Shown here piece by piece: positions 28,084 through 37,354 of a DNA stretch of 64,000 bases. The position numbers were made by a program, and so were the translations under genes. Below the pieces are notes generated by a model. The model saw only the letters and a list, made by a program, of their open reading frames with translations, was not told where the DNA came from and made no database searches. This DNA is from Micromonospora qiuiae (GTDB lineage Bacteria > Actinomycetota > Actinomycetes > Mycobacteriales > Micromonosporaceae). Positions within the stretch are counted from its first letter, which is position 1; each line of letters opens with the position of its first letter. The stretch lies in NCBI RefSeq assembly GCF_016863555.1, contig NZ_BOPC01000015.1, forward strand, positions 1 through 64,000. Direction: 5' to 3'.

Positions 28084-28313
28084 TGGCACCCCTCGGCGTC
28101 ACTGCTCGGGTACGGGACCGGCCGGCCCCGCGCGAAGCCCGCGCCGAGAATACCGTCCGGGCCCGCGGACACCCGATCCTGGCCGCTGCGTCGCGCCTTC
28201 TCCAAAATGACCGGTCCGGACCGGTCGGGGGTTGCCCGGCCAACCCCCACGTCGTACGGTCCCGTGCGCTGCCCGCCGTCGGGGGCGGGCCCTCGACGGG
28301 GAAGGACACAACA

Positions 28314-29191
28314 ATGGCCGCGACATACCGGGCACTCGCCTCGGTGGTCATGTTGATCGGTTTCTACGTGGTCGCGCTGCTCCAACTCGTTGCCGTCGGC
28401 GCACTCTTCTACCTCATCGCCAGCAAGACCAACGGCCTGGCGGCGAGCAAACTGATGCTGCCGCTGATCGTCGCGCTCGGCGCGGTGGCCGTCGGGCTCT
28501 GGCGGCCTGGAACTTCTACATGGGCGCGTACGTGCAGTCTGGCTGGCAGGCCGGGCTCGCCCCGGACGACCTCTTCGGCGCGGTCCGTTTCGCCGGCCCG
28601 ATGGAGCTGCTGCTGGACAACGCCGCCGTCCGCGCCGGCCGCGCCCGTTGGCAGCTGTCCTGGACCGGCCCTGCCCGGTTCATCGGCACCGACGGCGAGC
28701 CGTTGGACCTCGCCGAGATCGCCAAGCTCGCGGTCGACCCGCAGACCCTGGACGAGGCGCTGGCCCGGCTGGCCGAACTCGGCATCGACCCGGCCGTGTC
28801 GACCGTGGTGCAGAGCCGCGCCACCGCCGACAACGCCGGCGTGATCGGCGCCATCGGCAACGTGAAGATCGACGACGTGGAGCACGACCTGCTGATCCTC
28901 GACCGCGGTCTGATCCTGGTCGGCAACCCGGGCAAGGCCGGCGACGGCGAGAAGCGCCTCACCGCCCTGCTCGAGTCGGCACCGGTGGCGGACCTGGCCG
29001 CCAGCCACCGCTTCCTGCCCTATGAGGAGATGGTGTCGGTGAACGTGACGAGGGAAATCCCGCTGCGGGCCGAGCTAATGCTGCACGACGGCAAAATGAT
29101 CGCCATGAAGGAGTTGTACGGCAGCGTCCTGCTGGAGAAGCGCAGCCGGGACAACCTCCTGGCGGTCTTCGAACGCATCAACGAGAACTGA
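28314..29191 (+). pseudogene. Internally deleted, frameshifted M48-type membrane peptidase
   Basis: The gene opens at ATG 28314 after gggaagga with about 62 residues of membrane sequence (YRALASVVMLIGFYVVALLQ...VGLWR). Near 28500 coding continues in another frame (NFYMGAYVQSGWQAG to VFERINEN at 29191). In full-length actinobacterial M48/Ste24p-like proteins a comparable N-terminal helix pair and a similar C-terminal region (HRFLPYEE box) flank a central peptidase domain with HExxH; that middle part is missing here. The join in ggctctggcggcctggaac is therefore read as an internal deletion that also shifted the frame. Codon bias is normal on both sides, so the event looks recent. Family assignment rests on memory of homologues. 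Confidence 0.6.
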
Positions 29192-30287
29192 GGCGGGCGG
29201 CGACGGCCGAGATCCGCTCGTCGGATTCGGTCAGCGCCGCCCGAACATGCTGGCGCGCACCGGGGCCGTAGAAGACGCCCGCGGCGACCAGGATGCCTCG
29301 CCGAGCCAGCCAGTCGACCGTGTCCCAGCAGTCCTCACCTCGGGTCAGCCAGAGATAGAGACCCGCCTCGGAGTGCTCCACCCTGAAACCGGCACCGGTG
29401 AACGCCGCGCGTAGCGTCTCCCGCCGCGTCCGGTAGCGCTCCCGCTGCTCGTCGGCGTGCCGCTCGTCGGTCAGCGCAGCCACCATGGCCGCCTGCACCG
29501 GCGTGGGCACGATCATCCCCGCGTGCTTGCGGACCTTGAGCAGTTCGGCCACCAACGCCGGGTCGCCGGCGACGAAACCGGCCCGGTAGCCGGCGAGGTT
29601 GGAGCGCTTGGAGAGCGAATGCACCGCGAGCACCGAGTCGTACGAGCCGCCGCAGACCTCCGGCGAGAGCACGGACACCGGCTCGGCGTCCCAGCCCAGC
29701 GGCAGGTAACACTCGTCGCTGGCGACCACCGCACCGCGCTCCCGGGCCCAGTCCACCACCTTGCGCAGATGGGTCGCGGGCAGCACCCGGCCGGTCGGGT
29801 TGCCCGGCGAGTTGACCCAGACGAGGCGTACCCGGGAGGTCGGGCCGACGGCGGTCAGCGAATCGGCGCGTACGGTGGTGGCACCGGCCAGCCGGACCCC
29901 GTCCTCGTACGTCGGATAGGCGATCGACGGCACCACCACGATGTCGCCCGGCCCGATCCCGAGCAGCGTGGGCAGCCAGGCCACCAGTTCCTTGGAGCCG
30001 ATCGTCGGCAGCACCCCGAACCCGTCGACACCGGCCCCACAGGCCCGGGCCACCCAGGCGGCGATCGCGGCCCGCAACGCCGGGGTGCCAGCGGTCAGCG
30101 GGTAACCCGGTGCGTCGGACGCGTCGGCCAGGGCCCGCCGGATCACCTCCGGCACCGGATCGACCGGCGTGCCCATGGAGAGGTTGATCAGCCCGTCCGG
30201 ATGCGCCGCGGCCAGCGCGGCCGCGGCGTCCAGGGCATCCCAGGTGAACTCGGGCAGGCGCGACGAGACCGGCGCGGGCCGGTTCAG
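29178..30287 (-). CDS. dapC: Succinyldiaminopimelate aminotransferase (class I/II)
   Basis: About 369 residues of a PLP fold-type I aminotransferase: [23 protein letters not shown] and the PLP lysine in [16 protein letters not shown] are all present. It follows a ferredoxin gene as in M. tuberculosis Rv1177-Rv1178, which supports DapC, the enzyme making N-succinyl-LL-DAP between DapD and DapE. The start is unusual: the only plausible codon after the ferredoxin is CTG at 30287, overlapping its TGA; otherwise an ATG at 30419 lies inside the ferredoxin gene and would add 44 unlikely residues. The 3' end overlaps the convergent pseudogene by 14 bp. Confidence 0.88.
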   Translation of the reverse strand: MNRPAPVSSRLPEFTWDALDAAAALAAAHPDGLINLSMGTPVDPVPEVIRRALADASDAPGYPLTAGTPALRAAIAAWVARACGAGVDGFGVLPTIGSKELVAWLPTLLGIGPGDIVVVPSIAYPTYEDGVRLAGATTVRADSLTAVGPTSRVRLVWVNSPGNPTGRVLPATHLRKVVDWARERGAVVASDECYLPLGWDAEPVSVLSPEVCGGSYDSVLAVHSLSKRSNLAGYRAGFVAGDPALVAELLKVRKHAGMIVPTPVQAAMVAALTDERHADEQRERYRTRRETLRAAFTGAGFRVEHSEAGLYLWLTRGEDCWDTVDWLARRGILVAAGVFYGPGARQHVRAALTESDERISAVAARLSSR

Positions 30288-30610
30288 TGGCCCTCGCCGC
30301 GCGGCGGCTGCGCGGCGACGAAGGTCGCGTCCTTCTCCACCTTGCCGATCTTCGAGGCACCACCGGGCGAGCCCAGGTCCTCGAAGAACTCGTAGTTGGC
30401 GGCGGTGTAGTCCTTCCACTGCTCGGGAACGTCGTCCTCGTAGAAGATCGCCTCGACGGGGCAGACGGGCTCACAGGCACCACAGTCGACGCACTCGTCG
30501 GGGTGGATGTAGAGCATCCGGTTGCCCTCGTAAATGCAGTCGACCGGGCACTCCTCGATGCATGCCTTGTCGAGTACATCCACGCACGGCTCGGCGATGA
30601 TGTAGGTCAC
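30284..30610 (-). CDS. fdxC: 7Fe ferredoxin
   Basis: A 108-residue ferredoxin. Cysteines lie at 9, 17, 21, 25 and at 40, 43, 46, 50: the second group ([12 protein letters not shown]) binds a [4Fe-4S] cluster and the first (Cys-x7-Cys-x3-Cys-Pro) is the [3Fe-4S]-type pattern of 7Fe ferredoxins such as FdxA/FdxC. The C-terminal acidic tail is typical of actinobacterial members, which pass electrons to P450s and other oxidoreductases. The GTG at 30610 follows ggaggagaag; an in-frame start at 30628 would precede the ribosome site. It is directly upstream of dapC. Confidence 0.93.
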   Translation of the reverse strand: MTYIIAEPCVDVLDKACIEECPVDCIYEGNRMLYIHPDECVDCGACEPVCPVEAIFYEDDVPEQWKDYTAANYEFFEDLGSPGGASKIGKVEKDATFVAAQPPRGEGH

Positions 30611-30661
30611 CGGTCTTCTCCTCCGCAAGACTCGCCGCGATCACACGCGACGCTAAGAGCC

Positions 30662-30667
30662 TAGTAT
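30662..30667 (+). promoter_or_regulatory. Putative -10 box for the GNAT gene
   Basis: TAGTAT lies 22 bp before the GTG of the acetyltransferase gene in the 79-bp space shared with divergent fdxC. No good -35 is visible. Pattern match only. Confidence 0.3.
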
Positions 30668-30689
30668 CTCGCCGGGGAGGAGGTCGATC

Positions 30690-31682
30690 GTGCTCCGAGA
30701 GCGGGACGTGGGACACCGGGTCGTGGTCCGCCGTGTGGTGGGCCTACGCGCCGGTCGCCCGCTGTATTCCGATGCTCTCGGCGAGTTGGTCGAGCTGACC
30801 GAGACCCATCTCACACTGACCACCCGTCAGGGACGGCTGCGCGTACCGCTCGCCGAGGTGCACCGGGCGAAGCGGGTGCCCGCCGACCGGCGGCCGAGCG
30901 TCGCCGCCGTCACCGAGCTGGAACTCGCCGCCGACGAGGGGTGGCCGGCGCCCACCCGGGCCCGGCTCGGCGACTGGCTGCTGCGCGCCGCTGACGGCTG
31001 GACGGGTCGCGCCAACTCGGCCCTGCCCGTCGGCGACCCGGACCGGCCGCTGCCGTCCGCGCTCGACGCGGTCGAGCGCTGGTACGCCGATCGAGGCCAA
31101 CCTGCCCTGGTCAACACGCCGCTGCCGCTGGCCGCGCCGGTCGGCGCCGAACTCGACCGGAGAGGCTGGGACAGCCGCCCCACGGTGCTGGTGCAGACCA
31201 TGCCGCTGGCCGCCCTCATCGCGGCGTCGGGCGGGAGGCCCGATCTCGCGGCGACGCCGGGTGGGTGGCTGGTCGAGCTGGCTGCCGCACCATCGGACGA
31301 CTGGCTCGCGGTGGCAGCCGGCAGCAAGGGCCGACCGCCGGCCGCCGCCCGGCACGTGCTCACCGCCGTTGACCAGGTCCGCTTCGCCCACGCGTACGAC
31401 GGAGGCACGCTGGTCGCCGCCGGCCGGGGCACGGTCACCGGGCAGGGCCGCTGGCTGGGGCTGTGGCTGGTCGAGGTGCTCCCCGCCGCCCGCCGGCAGG
31501 GACTTGCCACCCGGCTGATCCGGGCGCTCGCCGAGTGGGCCGCCGAGATCGGGGCGACTGACGCGTTCCTCCAGGTGGAACAGCGCAACACGGCCGCCTG
31601 TGCGCTCTACCGCAGGTTGGGTTTCACCACCCACCACACCTACCTCACCCGCGTCGCCCCACCTCACTCACCCGGTCCTTGA
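30690..31682 (+). CDS. GNAT-family N-acetyltransferase
   Basis: A 330-residue protein. The C-terminal 130 residues are a GNAT domain: LWLVEVLPAARRQGLATRLI contains the acetyl-CoA pyrophosphate loop (Q/RxxGxG/A) and FLQVEQRNTAACALYRRLGF is motif B. The N-terminal half includes a small beta-rich region (VVRRVVGLRAGRPLYSDALG) seen in related actinobacterial proteins that often precede or follow fdxC. The substrate is unknown. GTG 30690 follows ggggaggagg. The gene is divergent from fdxC. Confidence 0.88.
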   Translation: MLRERDVGHRVVVRRVVGLRAGRPLYSDALGELVELTETHLTLTTRQGRLRVPLAEVHRAKRVPADRRPSVAAVTELELAADEGWPAPTRARLGDWLLRAADGWTGRANSALPVGDPDRPLPSALDAVERWYADRGQPALVNTPLPLAAPVGAELDRRGWDSRPTVLVQTMPLAALIAASGGRPDLAATPGGWLVELAAAPSDDWLAVAAGSKGRPPAAARHVLTAVDQVRFAHAYDGGTLVAAGRGTVTGQGRWLGLWLVEVLPAARRQGLATRLIRALAEWAAEIGATDAFLQVEQRNTAACALYRRLGFTTHHTYLTRVAPPHSPGP

Positions 31683-31704
31683 CCCGGCCGAGAAAATTCG
31701 TGCA

Positions 31705-31727
31705 GCTGATCAGGAGGTTAACGGCAG
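31705..31727. repeat. Degenerate half of a family B palindrome
   Basis: gctgatcaggaggttaacgg matches the family B arm gttgatcatgaggttagcgg at most positions. No complementary second arm follows within 60 bp. It lies just after the GNAT gene stop. Confidence 0.4.
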
Positions 31728-31919
31728 TTAGGGAGAGCGACTGGCAATAGGACGGTGGCCACCTTGGCCGCCCGCGCAGCCACCGGCCGGCCAGCCTGAG
31801 CCGCTCTCATCCGGCATCGTCACGCAGGATGCCGCACCTCGTGATCTGCGAACGAGATACCGCAACTCGCGGCCTCAGCGACCCCACACACCCCAACATG
31901 CCGCAACTCGCGCCGCTCA

Positions 31920-32066
31920 GAGGACGAGATACCCCGGCATGCCGCAACTCGCGCCCGCCCGATCGGCCCGAACACCCCGACATCCCGCATCCCGCCCCGC
32001 CACCACCCCAGGGACCGGCCTGGACCCCAACCCCGCCACCACCACCTACTGCCGGTCTCTCTTAGC
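31920..32066. repeat. Left copy of a segment flanking the transposase relic
   Basis: This stretch contains gataccccggcatgccgcaa, an acaccccgacat unit, a CCACC-rich run and ends cctactgccggtctctctta. The same order of blocks occurs at 32881-33032 with about 20-25 percent differences. Together the copies bracket the transposase relic. Confidence 0.6.
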
Positions 32067-32254
32067 TTGCGTTTTAACCTGTTTGGGGTCGGCGGAGACA
32101 TGTCCGCCAGCCCCACCCTTACCTTCCTCCTCGCCGTGGCATGTCCTTTTTGCGGGTTTTCTTGCCGGCGGGGTGGGGTGGAGCCGGTACGGAGGTGCGA
32201 CCTTGAGGCCGGCCTGGGCCGGGTCGGGTGGGTTTCGCCGCGCGGGCGGGAATG

Positions 32255-32623
32255 TCAACAGCACGGCGGATGCGGCGGAATCCTCGCCGGACCCGTAGCG
32301 GGCTGGGTGGTCGGTGTGGCGGTAGGGGTTTCTCCCAAGGGGTGGCGCAGGTCATCGATGTGTTGGCGGGCCAGGCGTAACTGTGCGTATGCGGCGATGA
32401 TCAGCCATGTCCAACGGTCGGCTTGGGCGGGAGTACGCACCCGGGCGCGGGTCCAGCCCAGGACTTGCTTGAAGAACCGGAAGGTGTGCTCAAGATCGAA
32501 GCGGCGTAGATAGGCCCGCCAGAGCCGGTCCAGGTCGAACACGGTGCTCTCGGGTGCGGTCCACCACAACCACAGCGGCGTCGGTGCTCGACCACCGGGT
32601 AGGGCCCTGTCGAGCTGAATGCG
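32255..32623 (-). pseudogene. C-terminal relic of an IS4-family transposase
   Basis: The open stretch translates as IQLDRALPGGRAPTPLWLWW, then DLDRLWRAYLRRFDLEHTFR and onward through ADRWTWLIIAAYAQLRLARQ to a stop at 32255. YLRRFDLEHTFRFFK fits the IS4-family signature Y(2)R(3)E(6)K exactly, including the catalytic glutamate of the DDE triad. In-frame TGA precedes 32623 and no N-terminal two-thirds with the two Asp residues can be found upstream, so it is a dead fragment. It shows that an insertion sequence once occupied this desert. Confidence 0.8.
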
Positions 32624-32880
32624 TCAACGGATCGCGGTGACCGGTCGCCGGTGCAACGCTTCGAAACCCTGAACGATCCTCCGTACGAGACTTCGAAACC
32701 CTGATCGGCGGCGGTGGGATGCTTCGCGTCGCTGGGCCGACCTGCCGATCGGTCGACCATGCCTGCGATAGCGTATGCGGTTCAGCTCGACAGCGGCCGA
32801 ACCCGACCCTACTGAGGTCTAGGCGGTACCCGTGACCGAGGTCTGGGCGAGCGACCGGCAATCGGGCGGATACCCACAGG

Positions 32881-33032
32881 GCCGGATACCCCGACATGCC
32901 GCAACCCGCGCCCGCCCTGGGCACCCCAACACCCCGACATGCCGCAACCCGCGCCGTCCACGCCCCAGGCACAGCAGCCACCACGCCCGGACCCACCACC
33001 CCGGGCCCACCTATTGCCGATCTCTCTAGCGG
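32881..33032. repeat. Right copy of the segment flanking the transposase relic
   Basis: Contains gataccccgacatgccgcaa twice-repeated units, a CCACC-rich run and ends cctattgccgatctctctag, paralleling 31920-32066 block by block. Its last bases run into the stop of the following membrane protein gene. Confidence 0.6.
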
Positions 33033-33490
33033 CGGACTATCCGGCGGGGTTTGGTGCCGGCGCGCTCGGCGTAGCGCTTGAGGGCCTGCGAGCGGTGGTC
33101 CCGGCCGAGCGTGGTGAGGAGCAGGTAGCCCAGGAACGTGCCGGCAGTGGCCGCGAGCAGGTAGAGCACGACCTGCCAGAAAAAGGTGGCGCTGCCGGAG
33201 GCGAACGGGCTCTGGCCGACCAGCAACGGCCCGATCAGCATGGTCAGCAGGAGCGCCACGCCGATCGCGCCGGCCACCTCGACGCCCCACTGGCTCACCG
33301 GGTGCCGCTGACCCCAGCTGAAGGCGACCCCACCCAGGATCAGCCCGATCACCACGAACATCCCGAGGGTCACCCGATCGGCGGCCATCTCGTCACCGTC
33401 GAAGGCGAACCGGATGATCAGCCGGGCGACCACGTTGACCGCGAACAGCGCGATCGCCAGCACCACGAGCGCGCGCCACCGCTGCCCCAT
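33026..33490 (-). CDS. Small integral membrane protein, four helices
   Basis: A 154-residue protein with four predicted membrane segments (about residues 7-28, 40-60, 70-92, 103-128) and a basic C-terminal tail (RSQALKRYAERAGTKPRRIVRR), giving a likely cytoplasmic end. I recognise no characterised family. It lies downstream of a second small membrane protein and mshB on the same strand; M. tuberculosis has an uncharacterised membrane gene beside mshB too. The gene ends inside a repeat segment that flanks mobile debris. Confidence 0.7.
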   Translation of the reverse strand: MGQRWRALVVLAIALFAVNVVARLIIRFAFDGDEMAADRVTLGMFVVIGLILGGVAFSWGQRHPVSQWGVEVAGAIGVALLLTMLIGPLLVGQSPFASGSATFFWQVVLYLLAATAGTFLGYLLLTTLGRDHRSQALKRYAERAGTKPRRIVRR

Positions 33491-33568
33491 CGCACACCTC
33501 CCGCCACATCCCCGCCCGGATGGCGAGGTCTCCTGGCAGGAATATGTACCACTCGTCGCATGGCCTCG

Positions 33569-34027
33569 TCAGTACCGGCCGGGACCCGGTGGCGGAGCCA
33601 CGATGGACCGGAACGCCACCACCGCGAAGGTCATAGCGCCGGCCACCACCAGCGTGAGCCCGACCCAGTTGCCGACCAGCAGGACGTCCCCTTCGGCGGT
33701 CCGGTCGGCGGCGACCACCATGATCACCACCCACGGCAACGCCGGCAGCGCCACCGCCCAGCGGCGACCGACCGCCTCGACGGCGAACCAGCTCAGCGCG
33801 ATGTTGGCGACCACGGCCACGAGCACCGCCACCCCGGTCAGATAACCGCCGATCCGCAGCGGGGCGAGCAGCAGCTCCAGGACCGCGGTCACCGCCGCGG
33901 CGACGACCGCGACCAGCCCGCCGGCCGTCCGCAACCCGAGGTCGACCCACCGCCGCAGCCGGGCCGGCCGGGGCGGCTGCTGGGCCTGCTCCTGCGGGGC
34001 GACCGGCATCGCGGCGGGCAGAGTCAC
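33569..34027 (-). CDS. Small integral membrane protein coupled to mshB
   Basis: A 152-residue protein with a Gln/Pro-rich cytoplasmic N-terminus and four hydrophobic helices (about 33-55, 62-82, 90-108, 120-140). No conserved enzymatic motif is seen. GTG 34027 overlaps the mshB stop in GTGA, so its translation probably depends on mshB. This may be the counterpart of the conserved membrane gene next to mshB in mycobacteria (Rv1171), judged from position and size only. Confidence 0.75.
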   Translation of the reverse strand: MTLPAAMPVAPQEQAQQPPRPARLRRWVDLGLRTAGGLVAVVAAAVTAVLELLLAPLRIGGYLTGVAVLVAVVANIALSWFAVEAVGRRWAVALPALPWVVIMVVAADRTAEGDVLLVGNWVGLTLVVAGAMTFAVVAFRSIVAPPPGPGRY

Positions 34028-34950
34028 CGCTGGCCGGCCGAGCTGACCGGGATGCGATTTGGCGTATCGGCGGAATCCAGCCCGGCGAAAAGATCCGACT
34101 CCCAGCCGTACGGCCCGCTGCCCGGCCCCTTCGTCCCCTTTGCGAGGGTGAAGTACTCCACCCCCATGAACTCGGCGCCGAAGTTGCCGGCGATCGAGTA
34201 CAGCCAGGAGGTGGCGGGGATCTGGGTGGCGTGCGCACGCATCGCCGCCTCCTTCGCGGCGTGCTGCTCGGTGGCGTCGACGCGCGCCGCGATCTGCTCG
34301 TCCGGAGTGCAGAAGGGCAGCTCGGTGGCGTCGGAGATGCCGGCGAAGGGGTTGTCCGAGGACTCCTCGAAGTGCGACATGCCCGCCTCCAGGACGCTGC
34401 GCGGCATCGCCGTCCAGTAGACCTTCGCCGGGGCGATCCCCTCGGCCTCGGCCAGCTCGACGGCCCGCATCGTCACCCGGTGCGCCTGGATGTGATCGGG
34501 GTGGCCGTAGAAGCCGTTCTCGTCGTAGGTGATCACCACCTGCGGGCGTACCTCTCGGATGACCTCCAGCAGGAAGCCGGCGGCCTCGTCGAGGTCGGCC
34601 CGCCAGAACGCGCGGGGATGCCCGTTGGTGGGCAGCCCCATCATGCCGGAGTCGCGGTACCGACCGGCCCCGCCGAGGAAGCGGTGGTCGGTGACGCCCA
34701 GCTGCGCGCAGGCCGCGGCCAACTCGGCGATCCGGTACCCGCCGAGCTGATCCGCCTCGGTTGCGGCGAGCCCGGCCAACTCCGGCACGTGGATCTCGCC
34801 CTCCTCGCCCAGGGTGCAGGTGACCAGGGTGACGTGGGCACCGGCGGCGGCGTAGTGGGCCATGGTCGAGCCGGTGCCGATGGACTCGTCGTCGGGGTGC
34901 GCGTGGACCAGCAGCAGGCGGCGGTCAGGCAGCGTCGTCACGAAGGTCAC
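34024..34950 (-). CDS. mshB: GlcNAc-inositol deacetylase of mycothiol synthesis
   Basis: A 308-residue LmbE/PIG-L family deacetylase. HAHPDDE at residues 16-22 supplies the zinc His and Asp and the catalytic Asp; GHPDHIQAH later supplies the third zinc His. Specific MshB features such as TCTLGEEGE and [13 protein letters not shown] are present. The enzyme deacetylates GlcNAc-Ins to GlcN-Ins, the second step to mycothiol, the actinobacterial low-molecular-weight thiol. Start: GTG 34950 yields a family-length protein; another GTG at 35004 would add 18 residues. Divergent from the S9 peptidase gene. Confidence 0.92.
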   Translation of the reverse strand: MTFVTTLPDRRLLLVHAHPDDESIGTGSTMAHYAAAGAHVTLVTCTLGEEGEIHVPELAGLAATEADQLGGYRIAELAAACAQLGVTDHRFLGGAGRYRDSGMMGLPTNGHPRAFWRADLDEAAGFLLEVIREVRPQVVITYDENGFYGHPDHIQAHRVTMRAVELAEAEGIAPAKVYWTAMPRSVLEAGMSHFEESSDNPFAGISDATELPFCTPDEQIAARVDATEQHAAKEAAMRAHATQIPATSWLYSIAGNFGAEFMGVEYFTLAKGTKGPGSGPYGWESDLFAGLDSADTPNRIPVSSAGQR

Positions 34951-35023
34951 TCTAACCGGCGGTTTGCGCCTGGCGGCCTCAACGCGTCCGCGCAGGTCGC
35001 TCACATTGGGCTCGACGCCCGCT

Positions 35024-35029
35024 TACGAT
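35024..35029 (+). promoter_or_regulatory. -10 box placing the S9 peptidase mRNA start at its GTG
   Basis: TACGAT fits the actinobacterial -10 consensus TANNNT and ends exactly 7 bp before the GTG at 35037. That spacing would make a leaderless transcript, common in actinobacteria, and agrees with the absence of a ribosome site. Confidence 0.5.
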
Positions 35030-35036
35030 CTGGCCT

Positions 35037-37181
35037 GTGGACTTTCCCGAGCTGGCCGCCCGCACCCGTCGGTTCAGCCACGGGGCGCCGCGCGCCGTCT
35101 CCGTGGCCGACGACGGCGCTCGGGTGGTCTTTCTGCGTTCCGCCGGACCGGAGGATCCGGCCGACGCACTCTGGCTGTTGGACGTCGCCACCGGCGAGGA
35201 GCAGCTGCTCGCCTGCCCGGCCACCCTGCTCGGCGCGGACGCCGACCCCGGCGTGCTCGGTCCCGGGGAACGGGCCCGCCGCGAGCGGCTGCGGCTGAAC
35301 GCGTCCGGCATCGGCTCGTACGCCCTCGACGGCGCCGGCCGGGTGGCCGTGTTCGCGCTGGCCGGCCGGCTGTTCCGGGCCGACCTGGTGCACGGCGACG
35401 TGATCGAGGTGCCCGCCGCCGGGCCGGTGCTCGACCCCCGTCCCGATCCCACCGGTCAGCGACTGGCGTACGTGACGGACGACGCCGAAGGGGTACGCCG
35501 CGGCGAGCTGCGGGTGGTGGACGCCGACGGTACCGACACGATCCTGGCCGGCGAGGACTCCGGGGTCATCTGGGGGCTGGCCGAACACATCGCGGCGGAG
35601 GAGTTCGGCCGGCACCGCGGGTACTGGTGGGCGCCGGACGGGCGGTCGGTGCTGGCCGCCCGGGTCGACGAGTCCCGGCTGCCCCGCTGGCACCTGCACG
35701 ACCCGGCGCAGCCGGCCAGCCCGCCGGTCAGCGTCGCGTACCCGGTGGCGGGTGGTCCGAACGCGGAGGTCAGCCTGCACCTGCTCGATCTCGACGGCGG
35801 CTGGGTCGACGTGCACTGGGACCGGGAAACCTACCCGTACCTGACCGCCGTGCACTGGGCCGAGGGCGCCCCGCTGATCACCGTGCTGCGCCGGTCGCAG
35901 CAGCACGGCCTCGTGCTGGCGGTCGATCCCCGCACCGGCGAGACCCAGGTGCACGCCGAACTGGCCGACCCGCGCTGGGTCGATCCGATTCCGGGTACGC
36001 CCGCCCACCTGCCCGACGGGCGGGTGCTGGTCGGCGGTGAACTGGCCCACGACGGGTACGACGCACGGTGCCTCTTCGCCGACGGCACCCTGCTCACCCC
36101 ACCCTCGCTGTACGTGCGCCGGGTGGTCGGCCGGCTCTCCGCCAGCACCGGCCCGGCCGACCTGCTGGTCGAGGCCAGCGACGGCGAGCCGAGCGAGCAG
36201 CACCTGTACCGGGTACGCACCAGCATCGGCGGTGGCGTGGACGCCCGGCGGCTCACCACCGACGCCGGCTGGCACGTCGCCGCAGTCGGTGGGGACGTGC
36301 TGGTGGTCGGCAGCGCCTCACTCGACCACGCGGGCACCCGGTGGACGGTGTCCAAGGGCGACCGGGAGGTGGCCACCCTGCGGTCGCTGGCCGCCACCCC
36401 GGCGTACTCTCCGCTGCCGCTGCTGGAACGGGTGACCGACCGGCGGCTGCCCTCGGCGGTGCTCTACCCGGACAACCACGTGACCGGCCGGCGGCTGCCG
36501 GTGCTGCTGGACGTCTACGGCGGGCCGGGGCACCAGGAGGTGGTTTCCGCACGGTCGGCCTGGCTGGAACGGCAGTGGTGGGCCGACGCCGGCTTCGCCG
36601 TGGTGGTGATCGACAACCGGGGCACGCCGGGCGTCGCACCTTCGTACGAGAAGGCCATCCATCGGCGGGTGGCCGACGTGGTTCTGCTCGACCAGGTTGA
36701 TGCGCTGCACGCGCTCGCCGACAAGCACCCGGACCTGGACCTCGGCCGGGTCGCCGCACGCGGCTGGTCGTTCGGCGGCTGGCTGGCCGGGCTCGCGGTG
36801 CTGCGCCACCCGGAGCTGTTCCGCTGCGGGATCGCCGGGGCGCCGGTCACCGACTGGGCGCTGTACGACACCGCGTACACCGAGCGTTATCTGGGTCTGC
36901 CGGCCGACGGCGAGGACATTTACGCGCACCACTCGCTGGTGGAACTGGCCGCCGAGCCGGTCACCGACCCGGCGCAGGCCCGGCCGCTGCTGCTGGTGCA
37001 CGGCATGGTCGACGACAACGTGGTGGCGGCGCACACGCTGCGCCTGTCGGCGGCGTTGGTGGCCACCGGCCGGCCGCACTCGGTGCTGCCGCTGACCGGT
37101 GCCACCCACATGGCCGCCGACGGCCTCTCCGAACGCCTCCTCCGCCTGGAGTTGGACTTCCTCCGCACCCACCTTGCGTGA
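35037..37181 (+). CDS. S9-family prolyl oligopeptidase / DPP-IV-like
   Basis: A 714-residue two-domain serine peptidase: residues about 1-440 form a beta-propeller-like N-terminal domain and about 450-714 an alpha/beta-hydrolase domain. The triad is Ser578 in GWSFGG, Asp659 or 660 in GMVDDNV and His691 in TGATHMA. DVYGGPGHQEV and VVVIDNRGTPG are typical of the DPP-IV branch, as is AEHIAAEEFGRHRGYWW with the double glutamate that binds a free peptide N-terminus. No signal peptide is seen, so it is probably a cytoplasmic dipeptidase. It seems to be translated from a leaderless mRNA. Confidence 0.92.
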   Translation: MDFPELAARTRRFSHGAPRAVSVADDGARVVFLRSAGPEDPADALWLLDVATGEEQLLACPATLLGADADPGVLGPGERARRERLRLNASGIGSYALDGAGRVAVFALAGRLFRADLVHGDVIEVPAAGPVLDPRPDPTGQRLAYVTDDAEGVRRGELRVVDADGTDTILAGEDSGVIWGLAEHIAAEEFGRHRGYWWAPDGRSVLAARVDESRLPRWHLHDPAQPASPPVSVAYPVAGGPNAEVSLHLLDLDGGWVDVHWDRETYPYLTAVHWAEGAPLITVLRRSQQHGLVLAVDPRTGETQVHAELADPRWVDPIPGTPAHLPDGRVLVGGELAHDGYDARCLFADGTLLTPPSLYVRRVVGRLSASTGPADLLVEASDGEPSEQHLYRVRTSIGGGVDARRLTTDAGWHVAAVGGDVLVVGSASLDHAGTRWTVSKGDREVATLRSLAATPAYSPLPLLERVTDRRLPSAVLYPDNHVTGRRLPVLLDVYGGPGHQEVVSARSAWLERQWWADAGFAVVVIDNRGTPGVAPSYEKAIHRRVADVVLLDQVDALHALADKHPDLDLGRVAARGWSFGGWLAGLAVLRHPELFRCGIAGAPVTDWALYDTAYTERYLGLPADGEDIYAHHSLVELAAEPVTDPAQARPLLLVHGMVDDNVVAAHTLRLSAALVATGRPHSVLPLTGATHMAADGLSERLLRLELDFLRTHLA

Positions 37182-37354
37182 AAGCAAGGAGCAGCAGGTG
37201 GTCAAGCGGGGCGGGGCGTTGGAGCTGTGCTCACCGGTCCGCGCCACGATCTGGCCGGAGGATCTCGTCCTCTGACGAATGTCGGGCCGTTCGCTTAGGG
37301 TCGGGCCATGGTTGAGCGGCAGCGAGCGAAACCCGGGCAATATGGAGCGCCGGC

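Larger units (their letters stand above)
31683..33025. other. 1.3-kb gene desert with mobile-element debris
   Basis: No intact gene is supported here. It holds a degenerate family B half-hairpin (31705-31727), a repeat segment with ccccgacatgccgcaa units (31820-32066), an IS4-type transposase relic (32255-32623), a 14-bp direct repeat cttcgaaaccctga at 32659 and 32691, and a second copy of the unit-rich segment (32881-33032). Base composition is lower in GC than the flanks around 32050-32200. Confidence 0.7.

Noticed and set aside
32067..32513. Plus-strand 148-codon frame across the transposase relic
   Set aside because: The minus strand carries the transposase signature; the plus-strand translation is Arg/Gly-rich with no motif.
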